From: an uncultured Chitinophagaceae bacterium
GTDB lineage: Bacteria > Bacteroidota > Bacteroidia > Chitinophagales > Chitinophagaceae
NCBI GenBank assembly: GCA_903881425.1
Contig: CAIRTF010000065.1
Coordinates: 24,374 to 88,373 of the forward strand
Direction: 5' to 3'
Length of the DNA stretch: 64,000 nucleotides
Part shown: in pieces, positions 55,008 to 64,000 of the stretch
Layout of the letters: each line of letters opens with the position of its first letter
Position numbering within the stretch: position 1 is the stretch's first letter
Program-made: the position numbers and the translations under genes
The notes under the pieces: generated by a model
What the model was told of the DNA's origin: nothing
The model's database searches: none
Seen by the model: the letters and a program-made list of their open reading frames with translations, nothing else

Positions 55008-57158
55008 TTATTTATTCAGCCACCTTTCAAAAAATTCATAAGTGCGTAACATTTGATCGATGCGTTGACGGTTATTACCGCTTCTTGTAATTTCATGTGT
55101 TGCTCCGGGATGACGAACATATTCAACTGGTCTGCCTAATACTTTTAAACTTTTGTATAACATTTCACCTTGAATAGTTCCTGTTCTTAAATCATTCTCA
55201 CCATGAAAAATAATATAGGGCGTTGTTATATTTTGAACATAAGTGATCGGACTTTCATAATCCAATAATTTTTTTACTTCAGGTTGCCATGGATAACCAC
55301 CAAAATAATTAGGTATCAAACGCCAGGCATTGCCTTCGCCGAACTCAGTACTTAGTTCATATACACCTCTTTGCGAACATGCTGCTTTAAAACGATGATC
55401 GTGCCCAACAATCCAACTAACTAAATAACCTGCATAAGATCCCCCGGTTATTAATAATTTACTTGTATCAGCCCAACCTTCTGCAACAGTTTTATCTAAT
55501 GATGTTAATACATCGCTTGTTGGCCCATCACCCCAATCACTAATATTTGCTCTTAAAAAATCTACACCATAACCGCCGCTGCCTCTTGGATTACAATACA
55601 CTACTCCATAACCTTTGGCACAGAAATACTGAAACTCATGCCACATGCTGTTTTCGCCGGGTCCCCACATAGCTGCTGGTCCGCCATGAATATTTAACAA
55701 TAATGGATATTTTTTTCCTGCTTCATAATTAATAGGTTTCATCACCCAATATTCAATCGTTTCATTTTTATTATTAGTGAATGAATGTTTTTCGGGAAAT
55801 GATAATTGCTTGTTCTGTAACCAATCAATATTGAAAGAAGATAAACGCTTTTCATTTTTCATATTGGCATCGGCAATAAATAATTCAAAAGGACTTGTCA
55901 CTGCTGTTTTTGAATAAGCAATTTTATTTTCTTTCAAATCAAAACCATTCACGCCATTATCATAATCACTTAGTCTTTCTACTTGTTTTGTTTTCACCTC
56001 AATTCTGTAAACAGGAATGCCACCGTTACTTTGAGCAGATAAATACAAATATCTTTCATCAGCACTCCAAATTAAATTTCCTTTCGCTCTGTCTAAATTT
56101 AGAGTAACAATATCTTTTGCATTTCCATTTAGTGGCATGATGGCCAATTTGGGAATATCTACTAATCCTGTATTGCCGAATTGAAATGCCAACCATTTAC
56201 CACTTGGCGAAAGTTTCGGACTATTGTAGTTTTTATTTTTTTCTCCCAATAATAATTTAAGATTGCTTCCATCAGCATCCGCAATAAAAATTTGATTTTC
56301 TTGTGAACGATCCGGATGTTGTGTTGAATCAATATCACCGTTAATGATTAAATTTTTCCCATCGGGTGTAAATTCAACAGAATTATATCTGTAAAATCCA
56401 TGTGTTAATTCAACAGGCGTAGCATTTTGTTTTGCATCTACTATAAAAAAATGATTGAAAGAAATTTCGTTGGATGTGGTTGATTCTTCCTGAAACTGAA
56501 GCTTGGTAAGCACTTTGGCCTTCTTGTCTTTTTCATTGTTATCCAAATATGCTCTTATTTCATCTATGTTTCCATCAGCATCGGGTTTGGCGGTATTGAC
56601 TTGTAAATTCTCATTTTTATCAAACCCTGTTTTTTCATAAGGCCATTTCGGAATTTCTTTTTTTGGATTTAAAACAGAATCTTTCAATAAATCTTTTAAT
56701 GAAATGTTGGAGGAAAAAACAATTCGTTTGCCATCAGCAGTCCATTTTGGTGATCCAGCACCATATTTATATTTTGTTAATTGAACTGCTTCGCCACCTT
56801 CTAATGACAATAAAAATATTTGTGGTTTGCCATCTGCTAATCTTACAAAAGCAATTTGTTTCCCATCCGGACTAAATGCAGGTTGCGCTGAACCCTCTTT
56901 TGTAGTAGTTAATTGTTTAGGTGATGATGAACCATCTGTTGCAGTCATCCAAATTTGATTTACATATTTATATTCTCCTTTATTTTCTGTATCCGGTTCA
57001 ATGGACATTACACTAAATGCAACTTTGCCTGCATCATTGTTTAATGTTACACCGCTTACTGTTTTTACATTCAATAAGTCGGTAACTTTTATTTTTTCTT
57101 TTTGTGCAAATGCTGAAAATGCAATAAAACAAAGGGAAAAGAAGATTATTTTTTTCAT
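55008..57158 (-). CDS. S9-family prolyl oligopeptidase-type peptidase
   Basis: 716 residues with a signal peptide ending at SAFAQ, an N-terminal seven-bladed propeller with WD40-like PD40 repeats (PAFSPDGKQIAFVR, PKLSPSGKWLAFQF), and a C-terminal alpha/beta hydrolase. The catalytic triad is S574 (GGSYAG), D656 (HGENDLRTG) and H688 (GATHEI). It cleaves peptides or acyl-amino acids in the periplasm. The start at 57158 gives the signal peptide. Confidence 0.92.
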   Translation of the reverse strand: MKKIIFFSLCFIAFSAFAQKEKIKVTDLLNVKTVSGVTLNNDAGKVAFSVMSIEPDTENKGEYKYVNQIWMTATDGSSSPKQLTTTKEGSAQPAFSPDGKQIAFVRLADGKPQIFLLSLEGGEAVQLTKYKYGAGSPKWTADGKRIVFSSNISLKDLLKDSVLNPKKEIPKWPYEKTGFDKNENLQVNTAKPDADGNIDEIRAYLDNNEKDKKAKVLTKLQFQEESTTSNEISFNHFFIVDAKQNATPVELTHGFYRYNSVEFTPDGKNLIINGDIDSTQHPDRSQENQIFIADADGSNLKLLLGEKNKNYNSPKLSPSGKWLAFQFGNTGLVDIPKLAIMPLNGNAKDIVTLNLDRAKGNLIWSADERYLYLSAQSNGGIPVYRIEVKTKQVERLSDYDNGVNGFDLKENKIAYSKTAVTSPFELFIADANMKNEKRLSSFNIDWLQNKQLSFPEKHSFTNNKNETIEYWVMKPINYEAGKKYPLLLNIHGGPAAMWGPGENSMWHEFQYFCAKGYGVVYCNPRGSGGYGVDFLRANISDWGDGPTSDVLTSLDKTVAEGWADTSKLLITGGSYAGYLVSWIVGHDHRFKAACSQRGVYELSTEFGEGNAWRLIPNYFGGYPWQPEVKKLLDYESPITYVQNITTPYIIFHGENDLRTGTIQGEMLYKSLKVLGRPVEYVRHPGATHEITRSGNNRQRIDQMLRTYEFFERWLNK

Positions 57159-57229
57159 AGCTGTTATTATATACAATGAAAATAATAAACCTATTTGAGA
57201 AGAAGGTAAAATAATGATAGATGAAAGAA

Positions 57230-57952
57230 TTATTTCAACAATCCTGCAGCCGCTTCATCTACAAACCAATGCAGTTGCCCTTTTGGTTGAATGATTTGTG
57301 AAGGATATTGATGATTATTTTTTTCTCCATACAATACTTCTTTCAAAGCATTTTGTTTATTTGCCCCTGTTGCAACAAAGGCCACACGGGCAGATTGATT
57401 CACTATCGGTGCGGTTAAAGTAACGCGATACATATTTTGTGCATCCAACCAAAAAGAGCCGGTCCATTTTTTTGTTTCATCTATTAAAGCTGTATTCGGG
57501 AATAGCGAAAGTGTATGTGCATCATCACCCATTCCTAAAAACACTAAATCAAATGAAAAATCTTTACCATCAAAATATTCATGTAATAATTTTTCATATT
57601 CATCTGCTGATTCTTTCGGAGAAATATTTTCTGTTTGAATGATATGGATTTGTTCTTTCACAACCGGAACAAAATTCAACAAAGTATCGAAAGCTATTTT
57701 AGCATTGTTGCGGTCATCATCAAAATCTACAAAACGCCCATCACCCCAAAAAAAATGAAGTTTACTCCAATCAATTTTATTTCTATATGCATCGCTTGCC
57801 AATAATTGATACAAACTTTTTGGCGTGTTACCTCCGGTTAATGCAATGGTAAATCGATCTTGCTTTTGTAAAACATCATGAATATATTGTACCAGCCAAT
57901 CTGCAACAACATGATTTAATGCTTCAATTGTTTTTGAAATATGCAACTGCAT
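57230..57952 (-). CDS. pgl: 6-phosphogluconolactonase
   Basis: The 240-residue enzyme of the DevB/SOL type hydrolyses 6-phosphogluconolactone to 6-phosphogluconate. The phosphate-binding ALTGGNTPKSLYQLL lies near residue 40, HFFWGDGRFVDFDDDRNNAK near residue 68, and GMGDDAHTLSLFP near residue 145. It is third in the gnd-zwf-pgl order on the minus strand, 8 bp after zwf, completing the oxidative pentose phosphate pathway. Confidence 0.94.
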   Translation of the reverse strand: MQLHISKTIEALNHVVADWLVQYIHDVLQKQDRFTIALTGGNTPKSLYQLLASDAYRNKIDWSKLHFFWGDGRFVDFDDDRNNAKIAFDTLLNFVPVVKEQIHIIQTENISPKESADEYEKLLHEYFDGKDFSFDLVFLGMGDDAHTLSLFPNTALIDETKKWTGSFWLDAQNMYRVTLTAPIVNQSARVAFVATGANKQNALKEVLYGEKNNHQYPSQIIQPKGQLHWFVDEAAAGLLK

Positions 57953-57960
57953 AATTTATT

Positions 57961-59487
57961 TTATTCTTTGTGTGGTAATGGTAAAGTGATCCAATTATGA
58001 CCGTCTCTTGCAATCAATGCTTCTGCATCTTCTGGCCCCCAACTATCCGGACTATAATTCGGGAAATCCACCGGTGGCCTGGCTTCCCAGGTTTCTAATA
58101 TCGGCATAATAATTTTCCAGGCTGCTTCAATTTGATCATCTCTCATAAACAAAGTTGCATTTCCCTCCATCACATCTAATAATAAAGTTTCGTAAGCTTC
58201 AGGTTCGTGATCATGTTCGTATGCATCTGCATAACTGAATATCATATCAACCGGGTTTAACGTCATGTCTTGTCCGGGTTTCTTTGCTTGAAAGCGTAAA
58301 CGAATATCCATATCAGGTTGAATACTGATGGTTAAACGATTCGGTCTCCATGTTTCTGCAGCTTCCGGTGGAAATGCATAATTAGGTGCTTGTTTAAATT
58401 GTATGGTAATGATGGTGTTTTTTTCGTGTAACATTTTTCCTGATCTAACATAAAATGGAACACCTTGCCAACGCCAATTATCTACAAAGAATTTTACCGC
58501 GGCAAAAGTTTCAATATTAGAATGTTTATCAACACTATCTTCTTCACGATAACCTTTTACTGCAATGCCTTTCATAAAACCGCTGCTGTATTGTCCGCGA
58601 ACAGCATGCGCATGTGCTTCTTCATTCGAAATTTTTCTAATGGCATTCAATACATCCACTTTTTTATTTCTTATTTCATTTGCATCAAAACTTACCGGCG
58701 CTTCCATCGCAATCATACAAATCAATTGCAGAATATGATTTTGCACCATATCTCTTAGTGCGCCACTGTGTTCGTAATAACCGCCACGTCCTTCTACACC
58801 AACGATTTCAGCGTTGGTTATTTGTACATGCTCAATATAATTTCTATTCCATATCGGTTCAAATAATGCATTGGCAAAACGAAATGCCAAAATATTTTGT
58901 ACTGTTTCTTTTCCAAGATAATGATCGATACGATAGATCTGTTCTTCTTTAAACATGCTTTTCAATAACAGATTCAATTCACGTGCACTTTGATAATCGT
59001 GACCAAAAGGTTTTTCAATAACGATGCGAGTGCTGGAAGTGTTTTGACAAAGGGGAAGTTTACCTAAACTTATGGCAATGTCAGGAACCAATTGCGGCGC
59101 TACTGCTAAATAAAAAATAACATTGGGTTCAATATTCCATTCATTTTTTTTTGCTGAAACAAAATCAGAAAGCTTGGAGTAAGCTGTATCATCTTCTCCA
59201 TCCATTGAAATGTATTGTATTTGCTGACTGAAAGATGACCAATGTGCTTGCGAATCAGGATCAGGTTTTCTTCTGCTGAAAGATTGAATTCCATTCAATA
59301 ATCTTTCTCTGAAATTTTCATCGGTATATTTTGTTCTGCCTAATCCAACAATAGAAATTTTTGCCGGCAAATATTCATCTAAGAATAAATTATATAATGC
59401 AGGAGTAAGTTTGCGTAAATTCAAATCACCGCTACCGCCAAAAATAAAAATGATGGTTGGGGGTGGAATATGATGTTGTTGTGACAT
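57961..59487 (-). CDS. zwf: Glucose-6-phosphate 1-dehydrogenase
   Basis: The 508-residue enzyme oxidises glucose-6-phosphate to the lactone and makes NADPH. Its Rossmann start is [14 protein letters not shown], the substrate motif [15 protein letters not shown] lies near residue 195, and [14 protein letters not shown] precedes it. Length is standard. It lies between gnd (28 bp upstream) and pgl. Confidence 0.95.
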   Translation of the reverse strand: MSQQHHIPPPTIIFIFGGSGDLNLRKLTPALYNLFLDEYLPAKISIVGLGRTKYTDENFRERLLNGIQSFSRRKPDPDSQAHWSSFSQQIQYISMDGEDDTAYSKLSDFVSAKKNEWNIEPNVIFYLAVAPQLVPDIAISLGKLPLCQNTSSTRIVIEKPFGHDYQSARELNLLLKSMFKEEQIYRIDHYLGKETVQNILAFRFANALFEPIWNRNYIEHVQITNAEIVGVEGRGGYYEHSGALRDMVQNHILQLICMIAMEAPVSFDANEIRNKKVDVLNAIRKISNEEAHAHAVRGQYSSGFMKGIAVKGYREEDSVDKHSNIETFAAVKFFVDNWRWQGVPFYVRSGKMLHEKNTIITIQFKQAPNYAFPPEAAETWRPNRLTISIQPDMDIRLRFQAKKPGQDMTLNPVDMIFSYADAYEHDHEPEAYETLLLDVMEGNATLFMRDDQIEAAWKIIMPILETWEARPPVDFPNYSPDSWGPEDAEALIARDGHNWITLPLPHKE

Positions 59488-59515
59488 GATGAAGAAATGC
59501 TATTAATAAAATAAT

Positions 59516-60931
59516 TTAATTGTTCCATTGTGTATGGAATGTTCCATCTTTATCAATTCTCTGATAAGTATGTGCACCAAAAAAGTCACGCTGCGCTTGA
59601 ATTAGATTGGTTGGCATTCGATCACTCGTGTAAGCATCCAAATAACCAACTGCGCTCATTAAACCAGTTACAGCAATTTTACTTTCCATTGCTTTTGCAA
59701 TAATTGTACGTAAACTTTTTTCTTTGGATTCAATCAACGAAGCAATGATTTCATCCAATAAAATATTAGATAAGTTTTTATTTTTTTGATAGGATTCATA
59801 AAACGCTTCTAATAAAGTAGAACGAATGATACAGCCACCACGCCAGATCTTTACCACATCATCCAAAGGAATGTCCATTTGATAAATTTCTGAAGCCTTG
59901 TGCAACATGGATAAACCTTGCGCATAACTAATAATGATAGCACATTGCAATGCTTCGCCAATTTGTTGTATGAAATTATTTTTATCTGCAGTAATCATTT
60001 GATCTTTCGTTCCAAATATTTTTGCAGCAGCAACACGTTCCTCTTTGTAAACAGAAATATCTCTGAAAGCAACAGCAATATCAATGGTTGGAATACTAAC
60101 CGGTAAATTCATAGCTTCCTGCGATGTCCATTTGCCTGTTCCTTTTGATCCGGCTTTATCTAAAATAACATCAACCAAGTCGTTTTTTGTCAGCTCATCT
60201 TTTTGTAAAAAAATAGCTGCAGTAATCTCTATTAAAAAACTTTTTAAATCATTTTCATTCCAATGTTTGAATACTTCATGCAATTCCTGATTGTTTAATT
60301 GCAAACCTTTTTTCATTACATCATACACTTCACTGATTAATTGCATGATGGCGTATTCAATTCCATTGTGTACCATTTTTACATAATGTCCTGCCGCACC
60401 TTTGCCCATATAGGCAACACATGGTTCGTTATTTACTTTTGCGGAAACCGCTTCCAGTAAGGGTTTCAAATAATTCCATGCAGCAATATCTCCGCCGGGC
60501 ATAATGCTTGGACCGAATCTTGCACCCTTTTCTCCGCCGGAAACACCCATGCCAACAAAATGTACATTTTTATTTTGTAAATAATTAGTTCTTCTCAATG
60601 TATCGTTAAAGAATGAATTACCGCCATCAATAATAATATCTTCTTTATCTAATAAGGGAAGTAAACTTTCAATTACATCATCTACCGGTTTGCCCGCAGG
60701 AACCAACATCATAATTTTACGTGGCGTTTTTAATTGTTGCACCATTTCGCTTAATGATACAACCGCTTTTACATGATGTGTTGAAGAAGATTCAGTAAGC
60801 AAAGCACTGCCCTTGGTTTCATCTTTATCAAAACCAATAACAGCAAACCCATGATCGGCCATATTCAGTAATAAATTGCGACCCATCGTTCCTAAACCGA
60901 TCATTCCAAAATCAAATAAATCATTACTCAT
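59516..60931 (-). CDS. gnd: 6-phosphogluconate dehydrogenase, decarboxylating
   Basis: The 471-residue enzyme converts 6-phosphogluconate to ribulose-5-phosphate and CO2 with NADPH formation. It has an N-terminal Rossmann site GLGTMGRNLLLNMADHG, the substrate loop GMGVSGGEKGARFGPSIMPG near residue 128, and the all-helical C-terminal domain with KGTGKWTSQEAM near residue 260. First gene of the gnd-zwf-pgl operon. About 120 bp separate it from the divergent carboxymuconolactone-type gene. Confidence 0.95.
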   Translation of the reverse strand: MSNDLFDFGMIGLGTMGRNLLLNMADHGFAVIGFDKDETKGSALLTESSSTHHVKAVVSLSEMVQQLKTPRKIMMLVPAGKPVDDVIESLLPLLDKEDIIIDGGNSFFNDTLRRTNYLQNKNVHFVGMGVSGGEKGARFGPSIMPGGDIAAWNYLKPLLEAVSAKVNNEPCVAYMGKGAAGHYVKMVHNGIEYAIMQLISEVYDVMKKGLQLNNQELHEVFKHWNENDLKSFLIEITAAIFLQKDELTKNDLVDVILDKAGSKGTGKWTSQEAMNLPVSIPTIDIAVAFRDISVYKEERVAAAKIFGTKDQMITADKNNFIQQIGEALQCAIIISYAQGLSMLHKASEIYQMDIPLDDVVKIWRGGCIIRSTLLEAFYESYQKNKNLSNILLDEIIASLIESKEKSLRTIIAKAMESKIAVTGLMSAVGYLDAYTSDRMPTNLIQAQRDFFGAHTYQRIDKDGTFHTQWNN

Positions 60932-61055
60932 GATATTTCATAATTGAGTTTGCAAATTAGAGAATATGCTGGTAAGTTTTGCTATACCGCAAACAATTAC
61001 TGATTTCGATAAAGTCAAAAGCGTTTATTGAAATACTTTTATCAAAACTTTTTAT

Positions 61056-61406
61056 ATGAGTGAATTAATAAAAGAATTCAACGACTATCGTTCTAGAATG
61101 AATGAAGTGATCTTAAGCAAAAATAATTTAGTGATGAAGCGTTTGTGGAATTTAGATACCAATACTTATGAAGATGGTGCTTTGGATAAAACAACCAAAG
61201 AAATGCTTGGATTAGTGGCCAGTATGGTTTTGCGTTGTGATGATTGCATCAAATACCATTTAGGCAAAAGCCATGAATTAGGTATTACCACAGAGCAGAT
61301 GTATGAGATTTTTGCAGTAGCCAATATTGTTGGCGGAACCATTGTGATTCCGCATACCAGAAGGGCTGCAGAATACTGGGAAGAATTGCAAAATGAAAAT
61401 GTGTAA
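61056..61406 (+). CDS. Carboxymuconolactone decarboxylase/AhpD-like family protein
   Basis: The 116-residue all-helical protein has the CMD/AhpD pattern MVLRCDDCIKYHLGKSHELG near residues 60-80: Cys-x-x-Cys then His, the redox-active site of AhpD-like proteins. The CxxC suggests a thiol-based peroxidase or disulfide reductase role rather than aromatic degradation. It lies 65 bp before korB and may be co-transcribed. Confidence 0.88.
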   Translation: MSELIKEFNDYRSRMNEVILSKNNLVMKRLWNLDTNTYEDGALDKTTKEMLGLVASMVLRCDDCIKYHLGKSHELGITTEQMYEIFAVANIVGGTIVIPHTRRAAEYWEELQNENV

Positions 61407-61446
61407 GAATATTGAGAATCATCTGTCAATGAATTGATGAAATGAT

Positions 61447-61454
61447 TAGTTTTG
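61447..61454 (+). promoter_or_regulatory. Candidate -7 element before korB (TAnnTTTG)
   Basis: TAGTTTTG ends 17 bp before the korB ATG and matches TAnnTTTG, but no -33 element is evident at standard spacing. Confidence 0.35.
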
Positions 61455-61471
61455 CGAACTAATATTTTTAT

Positions 61472-62503
61472 ATGAGCGATACAGTTACAGCTGCGCCTTT
61501 AACAGCAAAAGATTTTGCCACAGATCAGGAGGTGCGTTGGTGCCCCGGTTGCGGCGATTATTCCATTTTAGCACAGGTTCAAAAAGTAATGCCCACATTA
61601 GGCATCCCTAAAGAAAATGTTGTAGTGGTTTCCGGTATCGGATGTTCGTCACGTTTTCCTTATTACATGAATACATTTGGCATGCATTCTATTCATGGAC
61701 GTGCCACTGCAATTGCCAGTGGTTTAAAGGCTGCAAGACCCGAATTAAGTGTTTGGATTGTGAGTGGTGATGGAGATAGTATGAGTATCGGTGGTAATCA
61801 TACCATTCACTTGTTGCGCAGAAACTTTGATGTAAATATGTTGGTGTTCAATAATCAGATTTATGGATTGACGAAAGGACAATATTCACCAACTTCAGAA
61901 GAACATAAAATAACCAAATCAACACCGTTTGGAAGTATCGATCATCCATTCAATCCTTTGGCTTTAGCAATGGGTGCGGATGCAACATTTGTTGCACGCA
62001 GTATGGATAGAGACCCAAAACATTTACAACAAACATTAATTCGTGCTAATGCACATAAGGGTTGCTCTTTTGTAGAGATATATCAAAACTGTAACATTTT
62101 CAACGATGGTGCTTTTGAGATATTTACAGAGAAAGGAACGAAGATGGAAGAAACCTTATTCTTAGAAAATGGCAAACCATTAATTTTTGGTGCTACACAA
62201 AACAAAGGAATTAAGTTAGATGGATTTAATCCTGTTGTAGTTGAATTGGGCAATGGCGTTAGTGCAGATGATTTATGGATTCATGATGATAAGGATTTTT
62301 ATAAAGCGCAGATATTGGTAAGAATGTTTGATGATCCAAGAAAGGCTAATCATTTGCCGAGACCATTCGGTGTGTTTTACGAAACCGAAAGACTATGTTA
62401 TGAAGATGTAATGGCACTGCAAATTGAAGAAGTAATTACTTCCAAAGGCAAAGGCAATTTAGATAAATTGCTTCGTGGTAAAGAAGTTTGGGAGATCATG
62501 TAA
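61472..62503 (+). CDS. korB: 2-oxoacid:ferredoxin oxidoreductase, beta subunit (KorB-like)
   Basis: The 343-residue thiamine-diphosphate subunit decarboxylates 2-oxoglutarate (or another 2-oxoacid) with ferredoxin as acceptor. The Fe-S ligands are WCPGCGDY near residue 28, GIGCSS near residue 61, and a late Cys in YQNCNIFND. The ThDP-Mg site is SGDGDSMSIGGNH near residue 107. The alpha subunit gene korA, usually adjacent, is not here; the upstream neighbour is the CMD-like gene. The protein is full length. Confidence 0.93.
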   Translation: MSDTVTAAPLTAKDFATDQEVRWCPGCGDYSILAQVQKVMPTLGIPKENVVVVSGIGCSSRFPYYMNTFGMHSIHGRATAIASGLKAARPELSVWIVSGDGDSMSIGGNHTIHLLRRNFDVNMLVFNNQIYGLTKGQYSPTSEEHKITKSTPFGSIDHPFNPLALAMGADATFVARSMDRDPKHLQQTLIRANAHKGCSFVEIYQNCNIFNDGAFEIFTEKGTKMEETLFLENGKPLIFGATQNKGIKLDGFNPVVVELGNGVSADDLWIHDDKDFYKAQILVRMFDDPRKANHLPRPFGVFYETERLCYEDVMALQIEEVITSKGKGNLDKLLRGKEVWEIM

Positions 62504-62532
62504 TCGTAATTAAAACTTAGATTTTTATAAAA

Positions 62533-62556
62533 GCCATCGCAATTGCGGTGGTTTTT
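62533..62556 (+). terminator. Terminator after korB
   Basis: CCATCGC-AATT-GCGGTGG (one G-T pair, perfectly placed after the korB stop) is followed by TTTTTT. Confidence 0.85.
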
Positions 62557-62895
62557 TATTTGCCTCTATACAAGTTTTTTTTGGAATAAAAAAAGGTGTT
62601 TTTGCCTTTTTTTCGGCTGTATTATCAGCATATGTTTGTGTTAGATAAGAACAAAAAAAGCTTATCTGTTAAACTTCATCGGGGGGTTATATATGCAAAA
62701 GCGAACAGCGGTTTTCCAATCGCTGTTCTTTGGTAAAAGTTTTCTCATCTTTTATTATAAATTTTGAATTGGGGGTTTCTTTATCAAAAAAGCGGCGGTC
62801 ATTCCTGATTGCCGTTTTATTAAATCAGTTCTGGCATAGCCAATTAGTTGAAGCAAATCTTTTTTCAAATCAAGAAAATCGTTGTTCTTTGCTGT
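62557..62895. other. Non-coding stretch with three hairpins before the Sua5-family gene
   Basis: No convincing gene was found. Hairpins: AGATAAG/CTTATCT (62643-62649 and 62661-62667), GAACAGCG/CGCTGTTC (62703-62710 and 62721-62728) and a 13-bp stem AAAGCGGCGGTCA/TGATTGCCGTTTT (62789-62801 and 62806-62818). Two repeat-like blocks share a GGGGGTT run followed by T-A-rich sequence and a CAAAA..AGCG lead-in (62681-62708 and 62771-62797). Confidence 0.6.
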
Positions 62896-63504
62896 ATGTT
62901 TTTATTTATCCATCCCGACAATCCTAATCCGCGCCACATTAAAACGGTGGTGGAATGTTTATTGGATGGAGGTGTAATTATTTATCCAACTGATACCATT
63001 TACGGTTTAGGTTGTGATATCTTTCAACACAAAGCCATTGAAAAAATTTGCAGAATAAAAAATGTTGATCCGCAAAAAGCACAACTAAGTTTTGTTTGTT
63101 ACGATTTGAGTGATTTAAGTAAGTACACCAAAAGTATTTCTACACCATTGTATCGTTTATTAAAAAGTTATTTGCCCGGTGCTTATACTTTTATTTTACC
63201 GGCAAGTAAAGAAGTACCAAAAATTTTGCAGAGCAAAAAAAATACCATCGGATTGCGTGTACCGGATAATAATATTGCCAGAACCATTGTACATGAATTA
63301 AATCATCCTTTGTTAAGCGCATCATTACCAGGTGAGATGGTAGAAGAATATACCGATCCTGAATTGATGTATGAAAATTTTAAAAATCAAGTAGATATTG
63401 TAATTGATGGTGGTATTGGCGGCATGACGCCATCAACAGTGATTGATTGCACCAAAGAAGATTATGAAGTAATCAGGCAAGGTGCAGGTATATGGTCAGA
63501 ATAA
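62896..63504 (+). CDS. L-threonylcarbamoyladenylate synthase (Sua5/YciO/YrdC family)
   Basis: The 202-residue YrdC-fold protein makes threonylcarbamoyl-AMP for t6A37 tRNA modification. Key stretches are LLDGGVIIYPTDTIYGLGCD near residue 26, LPGAYTFILPA near residue 95 and TIGLRVPDNNIA. The start at 62896 gives IHPDNPNPRHIKTV, the usual beginning of the YciO-type branch; the upstream in-frame extension from 62848 is rejected. The stop overlaps the convergent rnhB stop by 9 bp. Confidence 0.9.
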   Translation: MFLFIHPDNPNPRHIKTVVECLLDGGVIIYPTDTIYGLGCDIFQHKAIEKICRIKNVDPQKAQLSFVCYDLSDLSKYTKSISTPLYRLLKSYLPGAYTFILPASKEVPKILQSKKNTIGLRVPDNNIARTIVHELNHPLLSASLPGEMVEEYTDPELMYENFKNQVDIVIDGGIGGMTPSTVIDCTKEDYEVIRQGAGIWSE

Positions 63505-64000
63505 GTCTATTTGCTTTGGAATAATATTAAAACTTTTTCGATGATACCTGCATAAACCAAATTGCTCAATCGCTTTTCTGTGTTGCAATGTTCCGTAACC
63601 TTTATTATTATTCCAACCATATTGCGGAAACTCTTGATGAATCTTATACATATATTCATCGCGATAGGTTTTCGCCAAAATGCTTGCTGCTGCTATGTTT
63701 GCGTAAATACTATCTCCTTTAATAATACATTGATGTTTTATTTTTTGATATGCAACAAAACGATTTCCATCGATCAATAATAATTCAGGTTTTATTTTTA
63801 ATTGATCAATGGCTAAATGCATGGCTTTAAAACTTGCTTTTAAAATATTGATCTGATCTATCTCATTATTATCAATGCTTGCTACTGTAAATGCCAATGC
63901 TTTTTCTTCAATAACTTGTCGTAAAATATTTCTGTTTGTTTCTTTTACTTGTTTGCTGTCGTTTAATAATGGATGATAAAAATTCTTGGGTAAAATAACG
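63496..64000 (-). CDS. rnhB: Ribonuclease HII, C-terminal part (runs off the window)
   Basis: At least 167 residues of RNase HII are present; the N-terminus lies beyond the window. Visible family motifs are LLNDSKQVKE near the left end of the visible protein, LLLIDGNRF (catalytic Asp region) and KGDSIYANIAAASILAKTYRD. The enzyme removes ribonucleotides from DNA and RNA primers. It is convergent with the Sua5-family gene and overlaps it by 9 bp. Confidence 0.93.
   Translation of the reverse strand, partial: VILPKNFYHPLLNDSKQVKETNRNILRQVIEEKALAFTVASIDNNEIDQINILKASFKAMHLAIDQLKIKPELLLIDGNRFVAYQKIKHQCIIKGDSIYANIAAASILAKTYRDEYMYKIHQEFPQYGWNNNKGYGTLQHRKAIEQFGLCRYHRKSFNIIPKQIDLF

Noticed and set aside
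62730..62927. 65-codon plus-strand frame upstream of the Sua5-family gene
   Set aside because: It runs through the hairpins and the beginning of the Sua5-family gene and shows no protein-like pattern.
1..64000. CRISPR arrays, transposases, integrases and prophage genes
   Set aside because: Looked for regular spacer repeats and for DDE, Tyr-recombinase or phage structural motifs and found none.

Overview
The window looks like a chromosomal segment of a Bacteroidota bacterium, most likely of the Chitinophagaceae/Sphingobacteriia type. The base composition is AT-rich. Several families are typical of that phylum (DUF4270, DUF4907, DUF5522, PepSY-like, Kelch lipoprotein), and an alternative complex III locus is fused to an A1-type cytochrome oxidase locus. 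Shine-Dalgarno sequences are weak or absent before most genes, and a few promoters carry a TAnnTTTG element. No phage, integrase, transposase or CRISPR array was found. The placement is inferred from gene content only.

Layout. Positions 1-1150 hold the start of a TolC-type efflux gene translationally coupled to a TetR repressor. Positions 1330-7300 (+) carry a DUF502 membrane protein, serC, a DUF1015 protein, a TPR protein and a long-chain acyl-CoA ligase. Positions 7350-9964 (-) encode an M1-family peptidase. Positions 10100-18824 (-) form one apparent operon: response regulator, histidine kinase, TolC, membrane-fusion protein, RND pump, PepSY-like protein and YncE-like beta-propeller. Positions 18825-21240 are a decayed zone: an esterase C-terminal fragment, an intact dctA-like symporter, a minus-strand gene tail and a frameshifted isoprenylcysteine methyltransferase-like gene. 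tRNA-Arg(CCT), a VOC protein, a TPR protein and purN follow.

Positions 23499-39355 (+) are the respiratory core: actABCDEF (quinol:cytochrome c oxidoreductase), cytochrome oxidase subunits II and I, ctaB (heme O synthase), two subunit III-type proteins, subunit IV, a Sco copper chaperone and DUF420. Together these would take electrons from quinol through cytochrome c to oxygen and include factors for assembling the oxidase. Behind it on the minus strand are an alkyltransferase-like DNA repair protein, DUF5522 and trmB. Next comes an unassigned structured RNA with a tRNA-like end (40770-40931).

Positions 41079-48242 hold an Lrp/AsnC regulator, a Wzz-like and an O-antigen-ligase-like polysaccharide pair, a glycosyltransferase, an alpha/beta hydrolase, a MarR regulator and an acyl-CoA dehydrogenase. 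Positions 48367-54776 hold a single-domain LytTR protein, the DUF4907/Kelch pair divergent from DUF4270/outer-membrane protein, an N-acetylmuramoyl-L-alanine amidase and a small secreted protein. Positions 55008-60931 (-) hold an S9 peptidase and the complete oxidative pentose phosphate set (gnd, zwf, pgl). Positions 61056-64000 hold a carboxymuconolactone-decarboxylase-like protein, korB without an adjacent korA, a hairpin-rich non-coding stretch, a threonylcarbamoyl-AMP synthase family gene and the C-terminal part of rnhB, which runs off the window.

The strongest candidates for something undescribed are the structured RNA at 40770-40931, the tandem hairpin region at 62640-62820, and the regulator-efflux-propeller operon at 10100-18824.
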